The translations under genes and the position numbers were made by a program. From Oribacterium sp. UBA3737 (GTDB taxonomy: Bacteria; Bacillota_A; Clostridia; Lachnospirales; Lachnospiraceae), in the NCBI GenBank assembly GCA_002371295.1, contig DFGZ01000199.1:1-11412 (forward strand): a DNA stretch of 11,412 bases, read 5' to 3'. Below, one piece after another: positions 1 to 7,326 of the stretch (position 1 is the first letter of the stretch; every line of letters begins with the position of its first letter). The notes under the pieces were generated by a model. It did not search any database. It was not told where the DNA came from and worked only from the letters and a program-made list of their open reading frames with translations.

Positions 1-1
1 G

Positions 2-424
2 AAGAACGATGCAGGTGCATACATTAACGGTATCAAGATGGTTGCAGTTCTTTCAGGTGCTATCATCCTCATCCAGTCATTCGTTCCCGGTGCCGCTGCA
101 GTTCTTAAGCAGCTCACAAAGCTTAACTCAGTATGTATGCCGATGCGTTACCTCTGGGTTTTCGCAGCTTACATTGCACTTCGTAAGGCAGGCTCAAAGT
201 ATGCTCCTGAGTACCGTTTCGTGAAGAACAACACACTTGCTCTTATCGCAGGTGGCTGGTGCTTCTTCGTAACAGCTGCCTGCTGTATCCTCGGTGTTTA
301 TGATACAGATCCGTTCACAATGGCTCTCAATATCATCACACCTTGTGTACTTACAGCTCTCGGCGTTATACTTCCTATTATCAAGAAGAACGAAGCTAAG
401 AATGCTGTTGAAGCTAAGGCTTAA
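2..424 (+). CDS. APC-family amino acid permease, C-terminal part (5' partial)
   Basis: The reading frame is open from the window edge and ends with TAA at 422-424, giving 140 visible residues. They contain about four hydrophobic segments, roughly at residues 13-35, 44-62, 79-101 and 105-130. These are separated by short polar loops, including a basic loop around Arg-Lys-Ala-Gly and a Pro-Glu-Tyr-Arg-Phe stretch, and the protein ends in a Lys/Glu/Ala-rich cytoplasmic tail. The pattern resembles the last four membrane spans of amino acid permeases of the APC superfamily (GABA/glutamate antiporter-like or related), which move amino acids across the cytoplasmic membrane. The substrate cannot be told from this fragment. 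The gene ends in its own terminator, so it is probably unrelated to the sugar operon that follows. The family call rests on overall resemblance and membrane layout, not on a diagnostic motif. Confidence 0.7.
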   Translation, partial: KNDAGAYINGIKMVAVLSGAIILIQSFVPGAAAVLKQLTKLNSVCMPMRYLWVFAAYIALRKAGSKYAPEYRFVKNNTLALIAGGWCFFVTAACCILGVYDTDPFTMALNIITPCVLTALGVILPIIKKNEAKNAVEAKA

Positions 425-447
425 TGATAATTGAATAAAGATTTTTC

Positions 448-478
448 AAAAGCTGTCCGTGTATGCGGGCAGCTTTTT
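448..478 (+). terminator. Intrinsic terminator of the amino acid permease gene
   Basis: A 12-bp stem is formed by AAAAGCTGTCCG (448-459) and CGGGCAGCTTTT (466-477), with one G-U pair and a 6-nt loop. The right arm runs into a run of five T. It starts 23 bases after the stop codon. It separates the upstream gene from the ABC operon. Confidence 0.88.
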
Positions 479-587
479 CATGTCATCAATAAATATTTTT
501 GGGGAGGAAAATGTTAATAATGTGTCAATAATATTCAAAAATCTTAGTAATCCTCCGATGAATTTGTATATCTTGCCCATGATGGTC

Positions 588-604
588 GAAATTGCACATA
601 TCAT
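588..604 (+). repeat. Candidate operator copy 1 (ATTGCACA element)
   Basis: GAAATTGCACATATCAT matches the element at 684-700 in 14 of 17 positions, in direct orientation 96 bases apart. The core ATTGCACA recurs at 8582-8589. If the TATACA at 646-651 is the -10, this copy lies at about -60, a usual place for an AraC-type activator. Regulator binding is inference. Confidence 0.4.
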
Positions 605-683
605 AAACGAAATCGTGAACATTTATGCTCTCTGTACTGTTAAAATATACATAGAAAAAAGCAAACTTAATCAACATATGATT

Positions 684-700
684 GAGATTGCACAAATAAT
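684..700 (+). repeat. Candidate operator copy 2 (ATTGCACA element)
   Basis: GAGATTGCACAAATAAT is a direct repeat of the element at 588-604 (14 of 17 identical). It lies about 85 bases before the start codon of the binding protein gene and downstream of the best -10 candidate. It could therefore be a second operator, or it could point to a promoter further downstream that I did not recognise. Confidence 0.4.
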
Positions 701-782
701 GCGCCCGATTTTGGAAAAAGGGTAAAAAAAGGCCCCCTACGCTGAGCGAAATATAAAGGGAGGTCGAAAATGGAGGATATCT

Positions 783-2165
783 ATGAAGAAAAGACTTATG
801 GCAGCCGTTATGGCAGGAACTATGGTAGCTTCACTTGCAGCTTGCAGCCCATCACCACAGGCACCTCAGGAGACAAAGGGAGCTGACACAGCAGCTACAA
901 CCGCTGCCCAGGCTGAGACTAAGAAAGAAGAGACAGCAGCAGCGCCGGCTGCAGCTGAGGGAGATAAGACCCTTACAGTTTATGCATGGGACAAGAACTT
1001 CAACATTCCTGCACTTCAGGCTGCAGAGGCTGATTATCAGAAGAATGTAGATCCTGAGTTCAAACTTAACATCGTTGAGCAGTCACAGTCATCTGACGTT
1101 GAAAATGCCATCACACTGGCAGGTTCAGCAGGAGACTACAGCTCACTTCCCGATATCGTTCTTTTTCAGGATCACTACTTCCAGAAGTATGTGACAGATT
1201 TCCCTGAGGCATGGGCAAGCTTCGAAGGAGCAAGTGTCAACTGGGATGACTTCGGAAAAGAGAAGTTATCATATTCGACCATCAACGGTGTTCACTATGG
1301 TATGCCTGTAGATAACGGTACGGTCGTTTTTGCATACAGAACAGATCTTCTTAAAGAAGCAGGATACACCATCGATGACATGAAGGGAATCTCATGGGAT
1401 GAGTGGCTTGAGATTGGTAAGAAGGTAAATGAGAAGACAGGAAAGTATCTTCTTTCCATGGACGGTGACGGTAACGATCTTCCATACATGATGCTTCAGG
1501 CTGAAGGCGTTTCACAGTTCAAGGACGGAGATGTAAACCTTTCCGAGAACGAGACCTTCAAGAAGGTTATCGACGTTATCGTAAGAGGCGTTAAGGACAA
1601 TGTTATCTACCTTGCAAATGACTGGTCAGACTACACAGATCAGACCATCGTAGGCGACATGGTAGCAGGTGTCATGAACGGAAACTGGATCATCCCTACA
1701 ATCAAGCAGGTTTCAGACAACTCAGGAAAGTGGGAGATCACAAGCATGCCTACACTTGAGGGCAATGGCAAGGAAGGCTTCGCATCAAACGGCGGTTCTT
1801 CACTTTACATCACATCAAACTGCAAGAAGCTTGAGCTCGCACAGGATTTCCTTGCAAAGACATTTGGCGCAGGTTCTATCGAGACTTATGATGCAGCCCT
1901 TAAGAACGGCGGCGTAATCACATGCTCAATTTCAGCCGGCACATCTGATGTATATAACGAGGGCGTTGAGTACTTCAACAACACACCTATCTATGCTGAG
2001 ATCGTTAAGATGGGTGCCAATGTTCCTGTAGTAGAGCAGAGCGATTATCACTATCCTACACGTACACAGGTTGCTGCAGCTATCCAGAACATCATTAACG
2101 GTGCGGATGCTGATTCAGCTATCAAGGATGCTGAGGATCAGGTTAGATTCGCAATGCAGGGCTGA
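783..2165 (+). CDS. Sugar ABC transporter solute-binding lipoprotein (family 1, CUT1 type)
   Basis: This 460-residue extracytoplasmic binding protein should capture a di- or oligosaccharide and deliver it to the two permeases that follow. Residues 1-21 are a lipoprotein signal peptide with Lys-Lys-Arg, a hydrophobic core, and the lipobox Leu-Ala-Ala-Cys with the lipidated Cys at 21. Residues 22-62 form a Pro/Ala/Thr/Glu linker rich in low-complexity sequence. After it the mature domain begins with a beta strand (Leu-Thr-Val-Tyr-Ala-Trp), and the length and layout are those of family 1 (MalE-like) binding proteins. The start at ATG 783 is supported by GGAGG at 772-776. An overlapping ATG at 770 is out of frame. 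The link to a beta-galactosidase suggests a galactoside ligand, but the binding site cannot be read from sequence. A terminator hairpin directly follows the gene, which would leave more binding protein than permease. Confidence 0.93.
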   Translation: MKKRLMAAVMAGTMVASLAACSPSPQAPQETKGADTAATTAAQAETKKEETAAAPAAAEGDKTLTVYAWDKNFNIPALQAAEADYQKNVDPEFKLNIVEQSQSSDVENAITLAGSAGDYSSLPDIVLFQDHYFQKYVTDFPEAWASFEGASVNWDDFGKEKLSYSTINGVHYGMPVDNGTVVFAYRTDLLKEAGYTIDDMKGISWDEWLEIGKKVNEKTGKYLLSMDGDGNDLPYMMLQAEGVSQFKDGDVNLSENETFKKVIDVIVRGVKDNVIYLANDWSDYTDQTIVGDMVAGVMNGNWIIPTIKQVSDNSGKWEITSMPTLEGNGKEGFASNGGSSLYITSNCKKLELAQDFLAKTFGAGSIETYDAALKNGGVITCSISAGTSDVYNEGVEYFNNTPIYAEIVKMGANVPVVEQSDYHYPTRTQVAAAIQNIINGADADSAIKDAEDQVRFAMQG

Positions 2166-2208
2166 TGCTTAAAGCTAAGAATAATTTTTCATAATTCACT
2201 CCTATTAA

Positions 2209-2243
2209 GGGCGGGGAGTCACAAGAGCTTCCCCGCCCGTTTT
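2209..2243 (+). terminator. Intrinsic terminator or attenuator between binding protein and permeases
   Basis: A 9-bp GC-rich stem, GGGCGGGGA (2209-2217) with TCCCCGCCC (2230-2238), closes a 12-nt loop and is followed by G and TTTT. It lies inside the apparent operon, 43 bases after the binding protein stop. I see no convincing promoter between it and the permease start at 2353, so partial read-through is the likely way the permeases are expressed. Confidence 0.85.
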
Positions 2244-2352
2244 ATGCAAAAAAGGACATAAAAACATGAAATAGACCGGTACGAAAACCCGGTTCCGAAC
2301 AGATTTTTACACTTTCATGTACATAGGAAGAGAATTTTAAAGGAGGATCCAC

Positions 2353-3255
2353 ATGAATACATCAAATAAAGAGACCAGCGTACTTGCAAAGCAGCATCGC
2401 GCAGGATGGTTCTTTTTACTTCCCGCTACCATACTGATCTTTGTTCTGAATTTCTATCCGATGCTTCAGGCTTTTATCATTTCACTGAAAAAGGGGTCAC
2501 CTGCTGCATTACAGTGGACAACTCCCATATTCAACAACTACACACGTATGTTCCAGGACAAGCTGTTCATCCGTTCAATAGGAAACACCTTCCTGTACCT
2601 TCTTATTCAGGTACCGATCATGCTCATCCTTGCGATACTTCTGGCACAGCTTCTCAACAATAAGGATTTAAAATTCCGTGGACTATTCCGTACTATGGTG
2701 TTCCTGCCTTGTGCCACATCACTTGTATCCTATGCATTGATTTTTAAATCTTTATTTGCAACACAGGGACTTATCAATTCTGTTCTTGTGAACCTGGGAA
2801 TCTTTAAAGACAACTTTAACTTCCTTGGAACTCCGTGGTCTGCCAAGATGGTCATCATCATCGCCCTCATCTGGAGATGGACAGGCTACAACATGGTTTT
2901 CTACCTTGCGGGACTTCAGAACATAGAGTATTCGGTATATGAAGCTGCAAAAATCGACGGAGCCAACGGATGGGAGACCTTCTGGGGAATCACAGTACCC
3001 CTTTTAAGACCTGTCATCGTCATGACATTCATCATGTCCATCAACGGTACACTCCAGCTCTTTGATGAGTCCATGAACCTTACAGGCGGCGGACCTGCGA
3101 ACTCCACCATCACCATGTCACACTATATCTACAACAACTCCTTCGGACAGGGCGTAGGAAACTTCGGATATTCATCAGCCCTCAGCTTTGTTGTATTTAT
3201 CATGGTGGCAGTACTTGCATTTATCAATCTGAAAGTAGGTGACAAACGTGACTAA
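2353..3255 (+). CDS. Sugar ABC transporter permease, MalF/LacF-like
   Basis: This 300-residue inner-membrane protein forms one half of the translocation channel. About six hydrophobic spans are visible, near residues 17-41, 75-100, 108-130, 162-183, 215-235 and 270-293. The cytoplasmic EAA loop that docks to the ATPase is at 197-206 (EAAKIDGANG). It is followed by the aspartate/glycine-rich CUT1 signature LFDESMNLTGGGPANST before the last span. Length and motifs match the first permease of maltose/lactose-type importers. The start is set by AAAGGAGG ending at 2346, six bases before ATG 2353. The 3' end overlaps the second permease, so the two are translationally coupled. The partner ATPase is not in this window. 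Confidence 0.95.
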   Translation: MNTSNKETSVLAKQHRAGWFFLLPATILIFVLNFYPMLQAFIISLKKGSPAALQWTTPIFNNYTRMFQDKLFIRSIGNTFLYLLIQVPIMLILAILLAQLLNNKDLKFRGLFRTMVFLPCATSLVSYALIFKSLFATQGLINSVLVNLGIFKDNFNFLGTPWSAKMVIIIALIWRWTGYNMVFYLAGLQNIEYSVYEAAKIDGANGWETFWGITVPLLRPVIVMTFIMSINGTLQLFDESMNLTGGGPANSTITMSHYIYNNSFGQGVGNFGYSSALSFVVFIMVAVLAFINLKVGDKRD

Positions 3256-4096
3256 TAATCTTTCCAAGGTAAAAACAAATTCATCCGCTATACAGAAGCG
3301 TCTGATTCCGACTTATATCTTTCTGACTATATGGTGCCTGTTCTCCGTATTTCCGCTTTACTGGATGGTCACAGCAGCTACCAATGCCTCCATCGAGGTG
3401 GCAAAGGGCAAGATCGTTTTCGGAACCTACGCAGCCGAGAATTTCAAGAATCTTCTTGCTGCCGAACCCCTCTGGAGATCACTTGGTAATTCCTTCAAAT
3501 ATTCTCTGGTTCAGACAGTGCTCTGCCTCTTTATCTGCTCACTGGCAGGTTATGGCTTCGAGCTTTACCATGACAAGGCAAAGGACAAGCTTTTCGGCAT
3601 ACTGCTCCTCGCCATGATGGTGCCTCAGGTAGCGACCATGATCCCGCTGTTCCGTATGGTTTCCGATGCACACCTTCTGAACACAGTGTGGGCATTTATA
3701 CTTCCGTCCATTTCAACACCCTTCATGATCATGATGTTCAGACAGAACTCAAGAAACTTCCCTATAGACATCATGGAGGCAGCAAGACTTGACGGACTTA
3801 CAGAGATGGAGATCTTCTTCCGTATGTATCTCCCTGTTATGAAATCAACCTATGCGGCAGCTGCGGTTATCACCTTCATGAATGCATGGAACTCATATAT
3901 GTGGCCGAAGGTAGTCATGAATACAGATACCGGAGCCATGAACATGCCCATGCTTATCGCGAACCTTGCGGCAGGATATACAGTTGATTATGGCCAGCTC
4001 ATGATGGGCGTACTTTTCTGTTCTATACCTACCATGGTCATTTTCTTCATATTACAGAAGCAGTTCGCAGAAGGTATCACAGGTTCGGTTAAGTAA
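3248..4096 (+). CDS. Sugar ABC transporter permease, MalG/LacG-like
   Basis: This is the second channel subunit, 282 residues from GTG 3248. It has about six membrane spans and the EAA loop at residues 177-186 (EAARLDGLTE), as in MalG-type permeases, where this loop contacts the ATPase. The MalG-like end (Gln-Lys-Gln-Phe-Ala-Glu-Gly-Ile-Thr-Gly-Ser-Val-Lys) is also typical of the family. Two in-frame GTG codons could start it: 3239 (285 residues) and 3248. I favour 3248 because GTAGGTG at 3235-3241 is then at a normal distance, while 3239 has no Shine-Dalgarno. With 3248 the gene overlaps the previous permease by 8 bases, with that gene's stop TAA at 3253-3255 inside the overlap. It is followed after 20 bases by the beta-galactosidase gene. 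Confidence 0.93.
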   Translation: MTNNLSKVKTNSSAIQKRLIPTYIFLTIWCLFSVFPLYWMVTAATNASIEVAKGKIVFGTYAAENFKNLLAAEPLWRSLGNSFKYSLVQTVLCLFICSLAGYGFELYHDKAKDKLFGILLLAMMVPQVATMIPLFRMVSDAHLLNTVWAFILPSISTPFMIMMFRQNSRNFPIDIMEAARLDGLTEMEIFFRMYLPVMKSTYAAAAVITFMNAWNSYMWPKVVMNTDTGAMNMPMLIANLAAGYTVDYGQLMMGVLFCSIPTMVIFFILQKQFAEGITGSVK

Positions 4097-4116
4097 AGCC
4101 GGGGGAAAGGGTTATT

Positions 4117-7100
4117 ATGGAAAAGTTTGATTATGAAATAGTTAAGGATCCGAAGGTGTTCAAGGTAAATGTCCTTCCCGCAGCATCGGATCATATAGCA
4201 TACAGAAGCGAAGAGGAGCTTGCAGCAGGAGAAACAAGCCTTCGATACTCTCTGAACGGAATATGGAAGTTCGCCTATGCGAAGAACTACCTTTGCACCA
4301 TTCCTGATTTCTATAAGGAAGACTACGATGCCCACAGCTGGGAGGATATAAGAGTTCCTGCCCATATACAGATGGAGGGCTACGATGTTCCGGCCTATGT
4401 GAACACCCAGTATCCATGGGACGGAAGAGAGCAGATTGAACCGGGTGATATCCCTGAGGATTTCAATCCTGTAGGCTCCTATGTGAAGTACTTTACAGTT
4501 CCCGAAGCCTTTGAGAACCAGCGTCTTTTCATCTCTTTTCAGGGAGTAGAGTCCGGTTATGCCCTCTGGCTCAACGGAAAATTCGTGGGATACAGTGAGG
4601 ATACCTTCACACCAAGTGATTTCGAGCTTACACAGTATGTGAAGCCGGGAGAGAACAAGCTCTCTGTACAGGTGTTCAAGTGGACCGCATCAAGCTGGCT
4701 TGAGGATCAGGATTTCTACCGCTTCTCCGGCATCTACAGAGATGTTTATCTCTATACAGTTCCGAAGGTTCATGCCTGGGATCTCAAGGTGAGAGCACTG
4801 CCGGACGAGACATTGAAAAAGGCTACCTTTGAGTTTTCCATAGAGCTGGAGGAGGCAGCAGGCTCAACAGAGTACATTCTTTCTTATGAAGGAAAGGCGG
4901 TCCTGAAGGGTGAGATCAAGAACATCGCTTCATCCCTGAGAGTCACAGGAAGCGTGGAAAATCCGGTGCTCTGGTCTGCTGAAGATCCTGCATTATACAG
5001 TCTTAAGTTAAGGCTCAAGGATGAAAAGGGTGAGGTAACCGAGGTCATAGAGCAGCCTGTAGGCTTCCGCCGTTTCGAAATGGTGGACGGTATCATGAAG
5101 ATAAACGGAAAGCGCATCGTATTTAACGGTGTGAACCGCCACGAGTTCTATACTGATAAGGGGCGTGCTAATGTCACCGAAGAGGATGTAAGAGCCGACG
5201 TCATCGCCATGAAGCGGAACAATATCAATGCTGTCCGCACGTCGCATTACCAGAATGCACCTTACATATATCGCCTCTGTGATGAGTACGGTCTTTATAT
5301 GATCGCAGAGAACAACATGGAGAGCCACGGTATATGGGACATGATAGCAAGGGGACAGAAGCCTCTGGAGTATGCCCTTCCCGGAAACCGCGAAGAGTAT
5401 GCACCGATGCTTCTGGACCGCATAAACAGCACCTATCAGCTGGATAAAAATCATCCTTCAGTTATCATCTGGTCCATCGGAAATGAATCCTTCGGAGGAA
5501 AGCTTCCTCTCATGATGGCAGACCGCTTCCGCACACTGGACAAGGACAGACTGGTACACTACGAGGGTGTGGCTCATGATGAGAGATATCCTGAGACAAC
5601 GGATATGTATTCACAGATGTACACTCCCGCAGCGGATATAGAAAAGTATCTGAAGGAGCATACCGATAAGCCATTCATTCTCTGTGAGTACACCCACTCC
5701 ATGGGTAACTCTAACGGAGGTATGTTCAAGTATACGGAGCTCTCAGACAGAGAGCCAAGATATCAGGGCGGTTTCATCTGGGATTATGTGGATCAGTCCA
5801 TCAGAACGAAGAACCGTTTCGGTGAGGAGTATCAGGCCTATGGCGGAGATTTCGGTGAGAGACCTACGGACTATGAGTTCAGCGGTAACGGAATTATGGA
5901 CGGAACCCGTAAGGAGTACGGCGGAAAGATGCAGGAGGTTCGCTATTGCTTCCAGACTCTTAAGGTCGGGGTTTCAGACGGTAAGATCACAGTTTTCAAC
6001 AGAAACCTTTTCACCGATGCATCCAAGTGGGACTGCATCGTGAGTCTCGGAAAATGCGGAAACGTGCTTGCAAGAAAGGTAATGAAGCTTCAGGTGGCTC
6101 CGCTTACAGAAAAGAGCTTCGATTATCCTTTTGAGATTCCTGATGAAGCAGGAGAGTACACTGTGGATGTTTCCTTCCGCTTAAGAGAGGATACGCTCTT
6201 TGCAAAGAAGGGTCATGAGGTAGCCTACGGTCAGGGCGTAGAAAGAGTCCGCGAAGAGGAGCTTTCAAGAAGACATGAGGCTGAGTTAAAGAAGCCTTTC
6301 AAGGTCATAAGAGGTTCTGTGAATGTAGGAGTAAAGGGTGAGAACTTTGATATCCTTATTTCTACCTTAAAGGGCGGCATCACTTCCTATCGCTATGCAG
6401 GCAGGGAAATGATAGGTGCCGTGCCCCGTCCTAATTTCTGGAGAGCTCCGAATGCCAATGATGACGGAAACCAGATGGCTGCAAGACACGGTGTATGGAA
6501 GCTTGCCAGCCTTTACCAGACCACTGTGCCGCAGGCTGCAAGAGAAGACGAAGCATGGGGCAGGGAAGTTATGGAGTATCCGAAGGTTACGGAGTATGAT
6601 GACCATGTGGACGTGACATTTAAACATTGGCTGTTCCCGGCAGAAAGGGATACTGTTCTGGAAGTTACCTACAGCGTTTACGGAGACGGAACCTGCAGGA
6701 TAAACATGGAATATGAGCCGGCTAAAGTTCTTCCACCTATGCCGGAGTTTGGGTATATAATAAAGCTTGATGCGGATTACGATCAGGTGAGATTCTACGG
6801 AAACGGCCCTGAGGAGAACTACTGTGACAGAAATACAGGCTCGAGACTGGGAGTGTACAGGACGACTGCGAAGGATTCCGTGGCACCTTATCTCGTGCCT
6901 CAGGAAACCGGAAACCACACAGGAGTGCGCTTCGCAGAGGTGACAGACAGAAGAGGCCGGGGCATGAGGTTCAGTTCAGTGTCCTTCGACGGAATGGATT
7001 TCTCAGCCATTCCGTACACACCGGAACAGCTTGAGGAAGCAAAGCATCCCTATGAGCTTCCGAGAGTCACCAATACTGTGGTCCGCTGCGCGATGAAGCA

Positions 7101-7206
7101 GATGGGCGTAGCGGGAGACGATTCATGGGGCGCTCGTACACACGAGGAGTTCCTGCTGGATGCTGATAAGAAACTCAGCTTTTCATTTGAATTCAAGGGA
7201 ATATGA
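4117..7206 (+). CDS. lacZ: Beta-galactosidase, GH2 family, LacZ type
   Basis: This cytoplasmic enzyme hydrolyses terminal beta-galactosides such as lactose. It has 1029 residues, close to the 1023 of E. coli LacZ, and no signal peptide. In order it has the GH2 sugar-binding jelly roll (about 1-220, with EDQDFYRFSGIYRDV around Asp199), an Ig-like domain (about 221-325), the catalytic barrel (about 327-620), a second Ig-like domain and the C-terminal small-chain domain (about 750-1027). Acid/base Glu457 is in IIWSIGNES and nucleophile Glu524 is in ILCEYTHSMGN. Metal ligands Glu402 and His404 (NNMESHG), substrate residues His342, His377 and His527, Phe588 and Asn591 of the sodium site, and Trp1004 (GDDSWG) all align with the E. 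coli enzyme. It should therefore be active. A G-rich Shine-Dalgarno lies at 4101-4111. The position behind the ABC permeases implies that imported sugar is split inside the cell. The physiological substrate may be a galacto-oligosaccharide or plant galactoside rather than lactose. Confidence 0.96.
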   Translation: MEKFDYEIVKDPKVFKVNVLPAASDHIAYRSEEELAAGETSLRYSLNGIWKFAYAKNYLCTIPDFYKEDYDAHSWEDIRVPAHIQMEGYDVPAYVNTQYPWDGREQIEPGDIPEDFNPVGSYVKYFTVPEAFENQRLFISFQGVESGYALWLNGKFVGYSEDTFTPSDFELTQYVKPGENKLSVQVFKWTASSWLEDQDFYRFSGIYRDVYLYTVPKVHAWDLKVRALPDETLKKATFEFSIELEEAAGSTEYILSYEGKAVLKGEIKNIASSLRVTGSVENPVLWSAEDPALYSLKLRLKDEKGEVTEVIEQPVGFRRFEMVDGIMKINGKRIVFNGVNRHEFYTDKGRANVTEEDVRADVIAMKRNNINAVRTSHYQNAPYIYRLCDEYGLYMIAENNMESHGIWDMIARGQKPLEYALPGNREEYAPMLLDRINSTYQLDKNHPSVIIWSIGNESFGGKLPLMMADRFRTLDKDRLVHYEGVAHDERYPETTDMYSQMYTPAADIEKYLKEHTDKPFILCEYTHSMGNSNGGMFKYTELSDREPRYQGGFIWDYVDQSIRTKNRFGEEYQAYGGDFGERPTDYEFSGNGIMDGTRKEYGGKMQEVRYCFQTLKVGVSDGKITVFNRNLFTDASKWDCIVSLGKCGNVLARKVMKLQVAPLTEKSFDYPFEIPDEAGEYTVDVSFRLREDTLFAKKGHEVAYGQGVERVREEELSRRHEAELKKPFKVIRGSVNVGVKGENFDILISTLKGGITSYRYAGREMIGAVPRPNFWRAPNANDDGNQMAARHGVWKLASLYQTTVPQAAREDEAWGREVMEYPKVTEYDDHVDVTFKHWLFPAERDTVLEVTYSVYGDGTCRINMEYEPAKVLPPMPEFGYIIKLDADYDQVRFYGNGPEENYCDRNTGSRLGVYRTTAKDSVAPYLVPQETGNHTGVRFAEVTDRRGRGMRFSSVSFDGMDFSAIPYTPEQLEEAKHPYELPRVTNTVVRCAMKQMGVAGDDSWGARTHEEFLLDADKKLSFSFEFKGI

Positions 7207-7231
7207 TGACACGCCCACACATGACTGGTGG

Positions 7232-7250
7232 CAGATTCCGCAGGAATCTG
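7232..7250 (+). other. Perfect hairpin between lacZ and the araC-type gene
   Basis: CAGATTCC (7232-7239) pairs perfectly with GGAATCTG (7243-7250) around a 3-nt loop. A 10-base palindrome, CTTCGCGAAG, lies at 7267-7276. Neither is followed by a T run, so they are not standard terminators. They could mark mRNA processing or stabilise the lacZ message. Confidence 0.5.
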
Positions 7251-7314
7251 GCATATAGCACCAGCCCTTCGCGAAGCGGTCCGATATCGACTTTTGATAC
7301 TCAAAGACAGTTAT

Positions 7315-7320
7315 AGGAGA
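7315..7320 (+). promoter_or_regulatory. Ribosome binding site that sets the regulator start
   Basis: AGGAGA sits six bases before ATG 7327. The upstream in-frame ATG at 7228 has no such site and would add 33 residues lying over the hairpin and palindrome, so 7327 is taken as the start. Confidence 0.8.
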
Positions 7321-7326
7321 TTTTTG

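Larger units (their letters stand above)
479..782 (+). promoter_or_regulatory. Gene-free control region upstream of the sugar ABC operon
   Basis: This AT-rich stretch holds no convincing gene. The operon promoter should be here, but no strong sigma-A pair is visible. The best -10 candidates are TATACA at 646-651 and the overlapping TAAAAT at 641-646. Neither has a good -35, which would suit a promoter that depends on an activator such as the AraC-type protein encoded downstream. Two similar elements, at 588-604 and 684-700, are listed separately. The Shine-Dalgarno GGAGG at 772-776 lies 6 bases before the ATG at 783. Confidence 0.5.

Noticed and set aside
501..531. GGGGAGG followed by a six-codon frame starting at ATG 511
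   Set aside because: The spacing of three bases is too short for efficient initiation, and the peptide has no leader-peptide features such as codon runs.
459..725. An 88-codon open frame on the + strand before the binding protein gene
   Set aside because: It begins with GTG in the loop of the upstream terminator, has no Shine-Dalgarno, has composition like AT-rich spacer, and overlaps the candidate operator repeats.
770..860. ATG at 770 directly before the binding protein gene
   Set aside because: It is out of frame with the lipoprotein, and its frame lacks a recognisable product. GGAGG at 772-776 belongs to ATG 783.
7228..7326. A longer N-terminus for the AraC-type regulator starting at ATG 7228
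   Set aside because: There is no ribosome site, the added 33 residues cover a hairpin and a palindrome, and ATG 7327 has AGGAGA at ideal spacing.
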